From Candidatus Poribacteria bacterium (lineage in GTDB: Bacteria > Poribacteria > WGA-4E > PCPOR2b): a stretch of DNA of 64,000 nucleotides. Below the pieces are notes generated by a model. It was not told where the DNA came from. It saw only the letters and a list, made by a program, of their open reading frames with translations, and did not search any database. The DNA lies in NCBI GenBank assembly GCA_022822005.1, contig JAJECO010000054.1, forward strand, positions 96,108-160,107. The letters run 5' to 3'. Made by a program: the position numbers and the translations under genes. Positions 40,619 through 49,352 of this stretch are shown one piece after another (within the stretch, counting starts at the first letter, position 1; the number at the start of each line of letters is the position of its first letter).

Positions 40619-41596
40619 TTAGGTGCGTGCGAAGATCGATACATCAATACCTCTATCGTAATGTTGGATCTGGTTTTTCAGCGTTGCTTCGTGGTGGAAG
40701 CCTGCATTTTGGAGTGCTTCGGCTTTGCTCGTTGAGGTTGACTCAGTATAACACTGAATTTTGGTATCTGGGAAATTGATCGCTTCGAGCAGAACCGATG
40801 CCGACGAACAAAAGTTCGGATGGACGAAAACATCTAACACCGCTGTGTTGGGTTGCCAGCGCGTATCCCAAGAGACTGTCGCCATGCCGACGATTGCGCC
40901 GGAGTCAGATTCAAGCAGCTTGGCGTCGTGGTAGGTATCCCCATTCTCCAGCGATTGTTTGAATCCAAGGAAGCCGCCCTCGAAATTTGCGGGACCGTAG
41001 ATGCCGAATGCGATGCTGCGGAGATAATCGCCCTCTACGATGCCTGTTAGGGCAGTCATTTTTGCCCAATCGTTCCAGACTACATCCTTCGCGTGAACGG
41101 GAGCTTCGGCAAAGTAGCGTTCATCAAAATCTTCGACTGCACGGTATTTCATGAAGCCCGAACGGGGGAAAACACTCTCAAAACCGAAACTGTTATAGAT
41201 AAAGTAGGGGTGGCTGTTGTATCCGGTTCCGAGGTAGAGTGCCTCACCATTGCGCTCGCGAAAGTCTTCCATTTGATACTGCATCACCGATTTACAAGCA
41301 CCTTTGCGACGTTGTGTTGGTGTTGTAAAAACATGCCCAAGGATACCGACGTGCTGGTGTTCGACTATCATTATGTTAGCGATGATTTCCCCATCCAATT
41401 TACCGATGTAGAAGCGTGTCTCCAAGTCGTCAAGCGACTCAACAACAGAGCGTTCAAGATGCCACTTGAAGCCACCGCCCTTGTGCGCCAAGAACGGTTT
41501 AATCTGTTCCGCGTATGCTTCGTCTGGGGCAATGATAACGCCAACTTCCATCGTCTCGTCAGTTCTGAGTTCAACATCTGCCAGTTTATTGTACAT
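40619..41596 (-). CDS. GNAT-family N-acetyltransferase, long form
   Basis: A 325-residue protein with an N-terminal GNAT domain at about residues 15-165: FYIGKLDGEIIANIMIVEHQHVGILGHVFTTPTQRRKGACKSVMQYQMEDF, with the QRRKGA acetyl-CoA pyrophosphate loop. The C-terminal half (GFLGFKQSLENGDTYHDAKLLES, WDTRWQPNTAVLDVFVHP) looks like a second, degenerate GNAT-like fold. I cannot assign an acceptor. No clear ribosome binding site precedes the chosen ATG, and an in-frame ATG 15 codons later is possible. An attenuator-like leader lies upstream (41686-41779). Confidence 0.8.
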   Translation of the reverse strand: MYNKLADVELRTDETMEVGVIIAPDEAYAEQIKPFLAHKGGGFKWHLERSVVESLDDLETRFYIGKLDGEIIANIMIVEHQHVGILGHVFTTPTQRRKGACKSVMQYQMEDFRERNGEALYLGTGYNSHPYFIYNSFGFESVFPRSGFMKYRAVEDFDERYFAEAPVHAKDVVWNDWAKMTALTGIVEGDYLRSIAFGIYGPANFEGGFLGFKQSLENGDTYHDAKLLESDSGAIVGMATVSWDTRWQPNTAVLDVFVHPNFCSSASVLLEAINFPDTKIQCYTESTSTSKAEALQNAGFHHEATLKNQIQHYDRGIDVSIFART

Positions 41597-41677
41597 TTTG
41601 TTATTCAGAATTTATGTTGAGGAGGGATTGTTGATAGGGCGAAACCGACACCGTCAATCTCTCCTGTTTCGGGTAAA

Positions 41678-41703
41678 CAAAAAAACTCCCAAGAATCTGG
41701 GAG
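41678..41703 (-). terminator. Intrinsic terminator in leader of GNAT gene
   Basis: Stem CTCCCA/TGGGAG (41686-41691 with 41698-41703), 6-nt loop, followed in the minus direction by a run of seven T. It is 82 bp upstream of the GNAT start and about 40-60 nt after a predicted promoter. Confidence 0.7.
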
Positions 41704-41749
41704 CGGACTATTGTTTGCTGTCAAGAAAGGTTTGGCAGCTATGCGTGGC

Positions 41750-41779
41750 ATTATATCACGCCCTCATCATGAAATGCAA
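41750..41779 (-). promoter_or_regulatory. Promoter upstream of GNAT leader
   Basis: TTGCAT (41774-41779), 18 nt, TATAAT (41750-41755) on the minus strand. With the terminator at 41678-41703 it defines a short transcript of about 65 nt. Confidence 0.6.
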
Positions 41780-41820
41780 GCGGATCCAAGGTGCGTAGAA
41801 TCCTGCCTCGAATTTCCCCC

Positions 41821-41849
41821 TTTACACTCTCATCCCTTCGGCGTATAAT
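41821..41849 (+). promoter_or_regulatory. Sigma-70 promoter for PhyH gene
   Basis: TTTACA (41821-41826), 17 nt, TATAAT (41844-41849), about 95 nt upstream of the PhyH ATG. Confidence 0.7.
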
Positions 41850-41860
41850 GTCCCTCTATA

Positions 41861-41882
41861 GGGAACGCAGATCTGCGTTCCC
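41861..41882. repeat. Perfect 22-bp palindrome at the start of the PhyH transcript
   Basis: Half-site GGGAACGCAGA followed directly by its complement, at about +5 to +26 of the predicted transcript. A related half (GGGAACGCGGATCT) lies at about 42856. It could be an operator or a dispersed repeat. Confidence 0.7.
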
Positions 41883-41944
41883 TACTTGCTGCCGTTAGAA
41901 CCAGAAATGCGATTATGTTTTTTGCCGACTGAAAGGACTGACGG

Positions 41945-42838
41945 ATGACGCTGACAAAGGAACAACTTGAGCATTTCAAAGAAGAGGGGTACGTGGTGCT
42001 TGAAGCGGCGCTACAGGATGCCGATTTTGAGCCGGTGATTCAGGACTACGAGAGGGTTATTGACAAGCTCGCCAAGGATCTGTACGCTGATGGTCGAATC
42101 GGCCAACTGTACGCGGACGAACCGTTTGAAACACGCCTCGCCCGGATATGCGACGAAGATGAGGCAACCTATTTTGAATCGGACACCTTTCTGGATGTGG
42201 GGCATATCCGAGGGGAAGGGACATTCCATTTTATGCGGAATAAACGACTACTCGATCTGATAGAGGGGCTTATCGGTCCTGAGATCTGCTGTAGTCCGAT
42301 GACGCATATACGAGCGAAACTGCCCTCGGACTTGGAGCGGGGACGGAACTCGAATGTGGTCTTCTGGCACCAGGATGCAATATTCTTCCATGAGGAAGCG
42401 GATACAACCTTCGTCCTGACTGTCTGGATCCCGCTGTGCGATACCACAGAGAAGAACGGCTGTCTACGGGTGATGCCCCGGATACACAAGCACCGCACGG
42501 TGTACTGGGCGGATAGCCTGCCAGACGGGGATTGGGTTTCGGTGCCGATGAAAAAGGGAGATGTCATCTTTATTCACAAGCTCACACCCCATTCGTCAGG
42601 TACGAACAACACGGACGCTATCCGTTGGAGTTTGGATATACGCTACCAGAAAAGGGGAACGCCTACGGGGCGCGCATTCTGGCCCAGCTTTGATGCGCGT
42701 AGTCGTCTGTCTCCAGATTCCGAAACGGACTACGAGGATTGGCGAGAGGCTTGGGTTGCGGCACTCGAAAAGTATCCGACAAAGGTGCCACGTAAGAACC
42801 GACCGGAGGGACCAACTCCGTACCGGGGCGATATGTAA
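41945..42838 (+). CDS. Phytanoyl-CoA dioxygenase (PhyH) family protein
   Basis: A 297-residue Fe(II)/2-oxoglutarate dioxygenase. The metal facial triad is in VVFWHQDAIFF (His-x-Asp near residue 139) and LTPHSSGTN (distal His near 212); the following arginine in AIRWSLDIRY is placed to bind 2-oxoglutarate. MPRIHKHRTVYWADSLPDGDWVSVPMKKGDVIFIH is typical of the family. PhyH-type enzymes are very numerous in poribacterial genomes and hydroxylate small molecules; the substrate here is not predictable. It is the first of a plus-strand set of metabolic genes and has its own consensus promoter. Confidence 0.9.
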   Translation: MTLTKEQLEHFKEEGYVVLEAALQDADFEPVIQDYERVIDKLAKDLYADGRIGQLYADEPFETRLARICDEDEATYFESDTFLDVGHIRGEGTFHFMRNKRLLDLIEGLIGPEICCSPMTHIRAKLPSDLERGRNSNVVFWHQDAIFFHEEADTTFVLTVWIPLCDTTEKNGCLRVMPRIHKHRTVYWADSLPDGDWVSVPMKKGDVIFIHKLTPHSSGTNNTDAIRWSLDIRYQKRGTPTGRAFWPSFDARSRLSPDSETDYEDWREAWVAALEKYPTKVPRKNRPEGPTPYRGDM

Positions 42839-43305
42839 AGACGAGATAGTGCAGGGAACGCGGATCTACGAATTAACCTTGCTGAATCGTTGGTGTTGGG
42901 CAGGATGCTCGATTTGCGGATAGGTGCACAAGTTACGGTATCCGGAGGCTACGGCATACGGCGTATGCTTGCTATAGGGTCATTTATGGTAGATTTTACA
43001 ATTACTTAGACACTTCCAGTGTACGGTTAACCCCCTAAATCCCGCCCCCGATAAGTCGGGATGTACCACTTGTCAGGGGGACTTCAGAAACTGCTCAAAG
43101 GTCGAAGTTGCCGGCACATGTCCACTTATTTGTCTAATTCACCATAGTTTTACTGTAGGAGGGATCTCCGAATCCCGACATCTCACTGTGGGCGTGATCT
43201 CCCGGTTGCGCCTTTTCAAACAAAATAGTTAAAAAGCCGAAAACTGAATAGCCTTAATGCCTGCTACTATACTGGTTGACAGAAAACAAGGAGAACGCAT
43301 TTCTA
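42839..43305 (+). other. Intergenic region, no gene seen
   Basis: This 467-bp region carries repeat pieces: a GGGAACGC half-palindrome at about 42856, GCATACG-G-CGTATGC near 42957, and the dispersed unit at 43029-43084. No open frame with coding character and no clear promoter for the following gene were recognised. Confidence 0.6.
43029..43084 (+). repeat. Dispersed repeat, partner inverted at 63905-63962
   Basis: AACCCCCTAAATCCC at one end and TTGTCAGGGGGACTT at the other. The copy at 63905-63962 has the same ends in reverse orientation with a different middle. Confidence 0.65.
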
Positions 43306-45240
43306 ATGAACCACATATCTGCTAACGTGCCGATTACGACTCCGCCCTCTTGGGCAGTTTGGGAGCGGCGGTTATTCGATACGATGAACCAATCTGTCCA
43401 GCCTTTTCTCGACCACTTCACACGGGAGGATGGTGAGTTTATCTGGAACGATGAATGGGGTGGTGGCAGTCCCGACGACTATTACGAACCTTTCTTTAAT
43501 TGGCCCCTCGTTTATCTGATGGGCGGCGGCGATCATCTGCTCTCGTTGGCAGACCGCCAGTGGGAGGCAGTTACCAAGCAGTTGACGCGGCTCGGCACGG
43601 TCTACAAAGAGTACGGTATCCAAGAAGATCAGATGCACCAGTCCGAAAGTGACATCCTCTTTTTCCACCTATGTTTGGCGTATCCAAATGGACACAAGCG
43701 ACGAGAGCGTGCGCAGCGTTTTGCGGGTTTCTACCTCAACGAGGATCCTAACGCCATCAATTACGACCCTGAACACAAAATTGTCCTCTCCGGACTTAGC
43801 GGCAGCAAGGGGGCGTATTACGCACCGCTATCTGAGCGAGAAGCCGCGAACTATGCTCCGCTTGGCAGCACCATGGAACGGTATAGCTTACCCTTTTTCG
43901 ATCTGCCCGGTATCACCACCGTGCAAGATTTGGGAGACCCGGATAACGCTCGCGCTATGGGGCAGGCGTTGTTTGATCGTTGGAGGATGGGTGACACCCC
44001 GACAAACCTGTCTATTACATCATTGGTTACGAATGCCTTTCTGCTGACCGGCGAGGAGAAGTACCGCGATTGGGTGGTTGAGTACACCGATGCTTGGGTT
44101 GAACGCGCCCAACGGAACAACGGGCTCCTGCCGGATAACGTCGGACACTCGGGGGAGGTGGGCGAATACTGTAGTGGTAAGTGGTATGGGGGACGCTACG
44201 GCTGGACGTTTCCGCACGGATTCCTGACCCTTCAGAAAGCGACACTGGATGCAGGTGCCAACGCGTATCTGCTGACTCGCGACGACGCATATCTTGAACT
44301 GCCACGGCAGCAGATGAACCGAATTCTTGAGCTTGGAGAGATCAGGGACATCCGCGAATTTGACATGAGTGTCAGTGAACGGTGGGATAGTCAGTTTGCC
44401 TCAATGGGCGAGCGGTACGAGACCTTCTTGGTGCCTTACCGATACGGGGACGCGGGCTGGTTCGACTGGCAGCCTATATCGCCGGTGTATCTGGTGACGT
44501 TGTGGAATCTCTCGATGGCGGACGAGGACTGGGAGAGTATGGAGCGGGTCCGGAGTGCGGAGGCTTTCGATTGGAACGCGACCTTTGCTTTCCACAACAA
44601 GGAAGATTCCGGACATGAACAACCGTGGGTTCGGTATTTGGCAGGACAGAATGCGAGCTATCCTGAACAGATCCTTCATGCCAGTCATCAGATAATGTGT
44701 CGTCGCCTTGCGCTGCTTCGGGAGGATGAAGCGGTGGGAACGCATCATCACGTCCATCATTGGCAATGGGGCAATCCGCTTTCGTCCGAAGCGTTGATCC
44801 AATTGACACTTGGTGCGCCCCAACCGATCTACAACGGCGGATTGCTCCACTGTCGTCTGCGCTATTTCGACGTCCACCGCCGTCGTCCCGGTCTGCCCGA
44901 AGATGTGGGTGCGTTGGTCGAGAAGTTAGAAGCAGCGCGCACGGTTGTTCGATTGGTGAATCTCAATCCTAACGAAGGACGGGAACTGATCATCCAAGCT
45001 GGTGGCTTCGGAGAACACCGATTCGGTAGGGCAGAATACGTTGTACGCACGAGTGAATGGCCTGGAGAACTTGGCGGATATGCTGGCAGCTATGCCCCTC
45101 CGCCGCTGGAGACAGAAGGGCGGATGATCGCTGTAGACAACAAACACCTACGCCTCACGCTTCCACCGGGTGCTGAGATTACGCTCGATCTGGCGACCGA
45201 ACGTTATGTGAACGAGCCATCTTACTCTGAACCGTGGTAG
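43306..45240 (+). CDS. Large uncharacterised protein, possible alpha/alpha-toroid enzyme
   Basis: A 644-residue soluble protein from the ATG at 43306, which has AAGGAG 12 nt upstream (a TTG ten codons earlier overlaps that site). No signal peptide. The sequence is rich in aromatic and acidic helices (WPLVYLMGGGDHLLSLADRQWEAV, TNAFLLTGEEKYRDWVVEYTDAW, ANAYLLTRDDAYLELPRQQM), spaced as in alpha/alpha-toroid glycoside hydrolases and lyases. The C-terminal 100 residues are beta-rich (RTVVRLVNLNPNEGRELIIQAG). GQNASYPEQILHASHQIMCRRLALLRED is a strong local pattern. I cannot name a family or catalytic residues. It sits in a carbohydrate neighbourhood (PfkB kinase, dehydrogenases, enolase superfamily), so a sugar or polysaccharide substrate is inferred. 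Confidence 0.72.
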   Translation: MNHISANVPITTPPSWAVWERRLFDTMNQSVQPFLDHFTREDGEFIWNDEWGGGSPDDYYEPFFNWPLVYLMGGGDHLLSLADRQWEAVTKQLTRLGTVYKEYGIQEDQMHQSESDILFFHLCLAYPNGHKRRERAQRFAGFYLNEDPNAINYDPEHKIVLSGLSGSKGAYYAPLSEREAANYAPLGSTMERYSLPFFDLPGITTVQDLGDPDNARAMGQALFDRWRMGDTPTNLSITSLVTNAFLLTGEEKYRDWVVEYTDAWVERAQRNNGLLPDNVGHSGEVGEYCSGKWYGGRYGWTFPHGFLTLQKATLDAGANAYLLTRDDAYLELPRQQMNRILELGEIRDIREFDMSVSERWDSQFASMGERYETFLVPYRYGDAGWFDWQPISPVYLVTLWNLSMADEDWESMERVRSAEAFDWNATFAFHNKEDSGHEQPWVRYLAGQNASYPEQILHASHQIMCRRLALLREDEAVGTHHHVHHWQWGNPLSSEALIQLTLGAPQPIYNGGLLHCRLRYFDVHRRRPGLPEDVGALVEKLEAARTVVRLVNLNPNEGRELIIQAGGFGEHRFGRAEYVVRTSEWPGELGGYAGSYAPPPLETEGRMIAVDNKHLRLTLPPGAEITLDLATERYVNEPSYSEPW

Positions 45241-45290
45241 TTCTTAAAGTGTATTGACGCGAGTGAATGAGGGAAAGATTCTTGTGTTCC

Positions 45291-46133
45291 CTATATTCCT
45301 TGAAGTCGTGCGTTGACCTGGTCCAACGTTGGGATGCCTGCTGTTCCGTGTCCTTCGACTGCAAACGATGCCGTACAGTGTGCGAAGTTCAGTGCTACCT
45401 GTGGTGAACGGGTCTCATGATATTTGATTAGGAACGCTGCCGCGAACACATCCCCGGCGCCCGTCGGATCAACTGCGTGTGCGGGGTAGGCAACGGACTC
45501 CAAGATTTTACCATCTTCGTACAGCGTTGCGCCGTGTTGTCCTTTCGTTAGCACAACAAGCCGCGTCCACTGAATGTATTGTTCGAGGTCTTCGGGCGAG
45601 GCAGCGATATCCTCCTCACTTAAAATCAAAGCATCTGCGTGAGGCAGGATGGCTTCGGCGGTCTCCCACCGTTTCGAGCGGACGCGCCGACTGTCATCCC
45701 ACGCGCGCATCCATCCTTGCGGTGTGACACCGATTAGCGCGTGATCGAAGCATTGGGCTACCGAGGAATCTACCTCACCGGTGAGTGGACAAAGATAGGC
45801 GATGCCTGTGTCTTTCCATTGAGATGGGATGTGATGTTCCTGTAACTCGCCACCGACCCCCAAGATCAGTTGTTGACGCCTACCATCTGAGTCATACCGG
45901 TTATCAAAGATAGTGGTTTCGGGTGATTCGTGGTAGGCAACCTCAATCCCATCTAAGATAGGTTGTTGCCGGTCAAAATCCCCACCGACAGCGGTAACTG
46001 CACAAGCACGGCAGCCGAGGTTACGCGCTGTGATCGTCGAGTAAGCCGCACCCCCGCCCAGCACATATCCATCTGATGCTACATCGTAGCAGAAGTGGCC
46101 GATGGCTAAAAAGAGCGGTGACATTGTCTTCAC
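45291..46133 (-). CDS. PfkB-family carbohydrate kinase
   Basis: A 280-residue ribokinase-fold kinase. The sugar-binding N-terminus is LAIGHFCYDVASDGYVLGGGAAYST; the catalytic and anion-hole motif is DPTGAGDVFAAAFLIKYHE near residue 230, with the general base Asp in GAGD; the ATP-side strand is LVVLTKGQHGATLYEDG. The substrate could be a sugar, sugar acid or nucleoside. It is convergent with the large toroid-like gene and downstream of arsC (34 bp), probably in the same transcript from the consensus promoter near 46650. The start may be GTG at 46133 or the ATG three codons later. Confidence 0.9.
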   Translation of the reverse strand: MKTMSPLFLAIGHFCYDVASDGYVLGGGAAYSTITARNLGCRACAVTAVGGDFDRQQPILDGIEVAYHESPETTIFDNRYDSDGRRQQLILGVGGELQEHHIPSQWKDTGIAYLCPLTGEVDSSVAQCFDHALIGVTPQGWMRAWDDSRRVRSKRWETAEAILPHADALILSEEDIAASPEDLEQYIQWTRLVVLTKGQHGATLYEDGKILESVAYPAHAVDPTGAGDVFAAAFLIKYHETRSPQVALNFAHCTASFAVEGHGTAGIPTLDQVNARLQGI

Positions 46134-46167
46134 TATTTTTCTCGGTGCGAATATGCAGGTCCCAATC

Positions 46168-46599
46168 CTACTGGGGCGGGTTGAACATCTTTAACCATTG
46201 CTGGAGGCTTTGCTGGATCTCATCGCGGACTCGACAAAAAACAGTGAACCGCTCCGGTTCGCTCCCTTCTGCCTCTGCTGGATCGTCAAACCCCCAATGA
46301 TGGCTTTCTCCAGTGCCGGGGAAAATTGGGCAACTTTCCTTTGCATGGTCGCAGACGGTAATCAGATGATGGAAGTTTTGGTCAAGATATTTATCGAGCG
46401 AATCGGAGGTATGGGATGAAATATCAATCCCGACGCCATCCATCGCCTTAATTGCCAGCGGATTAACAGATGATGGCTTCAATCCCGCACTATAGACCTC
46501 GAAGCGATCATCAGCCATGTTCCTCAAAAAGCCTTCTGCCATTTGACTCCGGCATGAGTTCCCTGTACAGAGAAACAGCACTTTTTGCTTCTCGACCAT
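46168..46599 (-). CDS. arsC: Thioredoxin-coupled arsenate reductase / low-MW tyrosine phosphatase
   Basis: A 143-residue protein with the LMW-PTP P-loop CTGNSCRS near residue 11 and the extra redox cysteines of the pI258-type ArsC in CDHAKESCPIFPG near 82-89. The HHWGFDDPAEAEG segment carries the general acid aspartate. It reduces arsenate to arsenite using thioredoxin. No arsB, acr3 or arsR is in the window, so it may belong to general arsenic or redox housekeeping. A perfect consensus promoter lies 45-70 bp upstream. It precedes a PfkB kinase gene. Confidence 0.92.
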   Translation of the reverse strand: MVEKQKVLFLCTGNSCRSQMAEGFLRNMADDRFEVYSAGLKPSSVNPLAIKAMDGVGIDISSHTSDSLDKYLDQNFHHLITVCDHAKESCPIFPGTGESHHWGFDDPAEAEGSEPERFTVFCRVRDEIQQSLQQWLKMFNPPQ

Positions 46600-46643
46600 T
46601 TTTTCCTCTATTGCTCGGTGGACTATTTTGGAATTGTTTTCGC

Positions 46644-46671
46644 ATTATACGCATTCACAAACCTGTGTCAA
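46644..46671 (-). promoter_or_regulatory. Perfect consensus sigma-70 promoter for arsC-pfkB
   Basis: TTGACA (46666-46671), 16 nt, TATAAT (46644-46649) on the minus strand, about 45 nt upstream of the arsC ATG. Confidence 0.8.
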
Positions 46672-46755
46672 GATAAATCCTTAGGTTTCGTGGTTGAGGC
46701 CGTTACTGTACACGCGCAGCTTATCCAATGGTATATGTGCCCCCCCAATTTTTTG

Positions 46756-46785
46756 TTGACTGTAGCGCGAAAATGTCGCTAAAAT
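46756..46785 (+). promoter_or_regulatory. Promoter of enolase-superfamily operon
   Basis: TTGACT (46756-46761), 18 nt, TAAAAT (46780-46785) on the plus strand. Confidence 0.65.
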
Positions 46786-46800
46786 ATCTAATGATATTTT
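46781..46800. promoter_or_regulatory. 20-bp perfect palindrome overlapping the -10: candidate operator
   Basis: AAAATATC-TAAT-GATATTTT overlaps the -10 hexamer and start region of the enolase-operon promoter, a place where a dimeric repressor would block transcription. It is unique in what I could read of the window. Confidence 0.55.
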
Positions 46801-46863
46801 CAACTGATAGGCAGTGAAAATCGAACCTTAATCCCGAAACAACAAACACGTGGAATATAGACA

Positions 46864-48045
46864 ATGAAAATCACAGAAATATCCGTGACACCGGTTCCCT
46901 CGTATTATCCAAAGGAGCTCGGTAAAAATGCGTTCTCAGATAATATTGGTTTGCAACGATTGGAGTGGATCGTGCGTGCCCGGACGGATAGCGATGTAGA
47001 AGGCGTAGGCAGCGCTAACCGAGCGATGGGGCGGGGACGGGTAGAAGACCTGCTCAAGCTGCTAAAAACAACGCTTTTGGGCAGAGAGGTGGACTCGCTG
47101 CTACAGGTGGAGAACGGGGTTGTTACGGGACCCGGCACCGAGGTAGCACGCACCTTCCGCAGCACCAGATGGATGGATGCCCTCGCCTTCGATCTCTACG
47201 GCAAAGCCCACGGCGTCTCAGCTATCAGTCTACTTGGGGGAAAAGTGCGTGATGCAGTGCCAGCTTATGACACGACGCTCTACTTCCAAGACTTTCTTGT
47301 CCCTGAGAAAGGCGCGAAGCAGGTCGCTGAAGAGGCTGCTGAAGCGAAGGCTGCCGGATATCGGGCGCTCAAGATAAAAACTGGACGCGGCGGTCGGTGG
47401 ATGATACCGGAAGACGGTATGCGCCGGGACGCTGATGTAGTTTTAGGTGTTCGGGAAGCCGTTGGGGAAGATTTCCATATCTACGTTGACGCCAACTTCG
47501 GCTATGATGATCGGCTTAATCTGCTCGAAGATTTCATCCGGGAGACGATTCCCGCAAACATTTACTGGTTGGAAGAGATGATAACACACGACGTAGCCGG
47601 TTACCGCGCTATGCGGGAGATGCAGGCGAAACACGGTTCCAAAGCACTGCTCGTGTGCGGCGAAACCGACCGCGATCCCATCAGCGAAACCTTTCAGCAT
47701 CTGATCGAGGATGGCTTAATTGACGGCTACCAGCCGGACATCGTGGGTGCCGGTTACCTCCGCTGGATAGAGATTGAGGAGGCATTGCGCGGAACACAAG
47801 TACGCTCGATTCCGCATAATTTCGGCAACGGCACTTTCGGCACCTTTGCGACGCTAGCGTTCGGTGCGGCATCTAAGACCTTCGTGTCGCTCGAAGACGA
47901 GCGTAACCTCCCCCACATCTTTGGTCCGTTCCCTCCTTTCAAGGACGGAGCCTATCAGGTAGAGGAACACCCTGGACTCGGCATTGCTGTTGACGAAGAC
48001 CTATTCCAGAAAAAATATGCTTTACACGAATGGCAGGTGGAGTGA
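46864..48045 (+). CDS. Enolase-superfamily enzyme (mandelate racemase/muconate lactonizing type), copy 1
   Basis: A 393-residue TIM-barrel enzyme. N-terminal capping domain, then a barrel with ALKIKTGRGGRW (KxK general-base lysines near residue 175), metal ligands in VDANFGYD (Asp), YWLEEM (Glu) and VCGETD (Glu), and SIPHNFGNGTF, the histidine of the opposite His-Asp base pair. This is the mandelate-racemase-subgroup layout, giving a sugar-acid dehydratase or racemase. It pairs with a second member (48079) 33 bp downstream; the substrates may be consecutive or alternative sugar acids. The SMP-30-type lactonase next door fits a lactone-to-sugar-acid route. Confidence 0.9.
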   Translation: MKITEISVTPVPSYYPKELGKNAFSDNIGLQRLEWIVRARTDSDVEGVGSANRAMGRGRVEDLLKLLKTTLLGREVDSLLQVENGVVTGPGTEVARTFRSTRWMDALAFDLYGKAHGVSAISLLGGKVRDAVPAYDTTLYFQDFLVPEKGAKQVAEEAAEAKAAGYRALKIKTGRGGRWMIPEDGMRRDADVVLGVREAVGEDFHIYVDANFGYDDRLNLLEDFIRETIPANIYWLEEMITHDVAGYRAMREMQAKHGSKALLVCGETDRDPISETFQHLIEDGLIDGYQPDIVGAGYLRWIEIEEALRGTQVRSIPHNFGNGTFGTFATLAFGAASKTFVSLEDERNLPHIFGPFPPFKDGAYQVEEHPGLGIAVDEDLFQKKYALHEWQVE

Positions 48046-48078
48046 GATTTTTCAGTCCTGCCGAACCCGAAGGAAACC

Positions 48079-49290
48079 ATGTCAGAAAAACATATCATCA
48101 AAGACATTCGGATAGCACCGGTCGAAACGTACTTCGGCGCTCCCGGCGTTGGTCGGATCGTCGGTCGTAACTCGAAGGGTCAAAATTATGGTTACAATCA
48201 GCGTGAATGGTTGGTGCAAGTCACCACCGACAGCGGCCTTACCGGTGTAACAAACGCACGACCTGCGATGAATCGGAGCAAGTTGACGACGCTTTACGCC
48301 ACGCTCCAGTTACTACTGGACCGAGACGTGTTCGAGTTTTATCGCGTGAGCGGAGGTCGCGTTACAGATGTGAACCCTCGCTGGGAGGCATTGCTGCGAG
48401 AGAACGGATTCATCGATTTCGTGATCTTCGATCTGATGGGGCGGGCGCTGGATGTTCCGGCGTATCGTCTACTGGGCGACCGCGTTCGTGAGTGGGTTGA
48501 AGGCTACGACTCCACCCTGTACTTCCAGGACCTGGTGCACCCGGAAGCGGGTGCCGATGCCGTGGCTCGTGAAGCGAAGGAGGCTGTCGCTAACGGGTGG
48601 CGGGCAATGAAACTGAAGCTCGGCCGACCGGGGCGCTGGTTCGAGCCGAATGCCGGCGTAGCGCGCGACATTGAAGTTGTGCACGCGGTGCGGGAAGCGG
48701 TGGGTCCAGAGATCAAGATCCTCGTTGACGCAAACAACGGTTACGATGGCAAATTGCCGCTTCTGGAAACCTTTGTGCGTGAAACGGGTCCGGATAAGGC
48801 ATTCTGGATGGAAGAGATGGTCACTGAAAACGTAACGGACTACCGAAAATTGAAGGCATGGCGAGACCGATGGTCGCCAGAGACGATGATCGTGGACGGC
48901 GAGGGGCATCGCGGTCGCAACACCATTTACTGGCAGTTGATGGAGGAAGGTCTGCTGGACGGTATACAGCCTGACATGCTGGATATGGGTTTCTGGCCGT
49001 TCCACACGCTCGCCCGCGACATCGAGGATTCTGGTTATGCGACGATGATCTGTCCGCACAACTACAATGCTGCGGCGATTGGTCTACGCGGTGATATTCA
49101 GTTCGGCGCGGTGACGGAGCGGTTCGTCATTGCTGAAGATTCGACCCTACACTTTGATCTGTATAAGATGGAGGGGTATGAGTTTGAAAACGGTTGTTAC
49201 CGAGTGCCATCTGCCCCGGGGTTAGGGATAGAGATTGATCAGGAGCTTTACGCACAGGTTTATCGGCAGCACGAAACCGTTGTGAGATAG
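48079..49290 (+). CDS. Enolase-superfamily enzyme, copy 2
   Basis: A 403-residue paralogue of the preceding gene, with the same frame: AMKLKLGRPGRWF (KxK), LVDANNGYD, FWMEEM, MIVDGEGH and MICPHNYNAAAIG. The metal ligands (Asp, Glu, Glu/Asp) and barrel histidine are all present. The GEGH motif differs from the GETD of copy 1 and the N-terminal capping domain is distinct, so substrate specificity probably differs. AAGGAAACC lies upstream of the ATG. It converges with the SMP-30-type lactonase gene downstream. Confidence 0.9.
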   Translation: MSEKHIIKDIRIAPVETYFGAPGVGRIVGRNSKGQNYGYNQREWLVQVTTDSGLTGVTNARPAMNRSKLTTLYATLQLLLDRDVFEFYRVSGGRVTDVNPRWEALLRENGFIDFVIFDLMGRALDVPAYRLLGDRVREWVEGYDSTLYFQDLVHPEAGADAVAREAKEAVANGWRAMKLKLGRPGRWFEPNAGVARDIEVVHAVREAVGPEIKILVDANNGYDGKLPLLETFVRETGPDKAFWMEEMVTENVTDYRKLKAWRDRWSPETMIVDGEGHRGRNTIYWQLMEEGLLDGIQPDMLDMGFWPFHTLARDIEDSGYATMICPHNYNAAAIGLRGDIQFGAVTERFVIAEDSTLHFDLYKMEGYEFENGCYRVPSAPGLGIEIDQELYAQVYRQHETVVR

Positions 49291-49352
49291 ACCGTCGCCG
49301 TATGGGGATATGAATCTCGACCTACAAGGTTCTTATTTCCGTCCCCCACTGT

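Noticed and set aside
41600..41755. 48-codon leader frame ending 10 nt before the GNAT ATG
   Set aside because: Its ATG overlaps the -10 hexamer, so it would not be transcribed from that promoter; no ribosome binding site.
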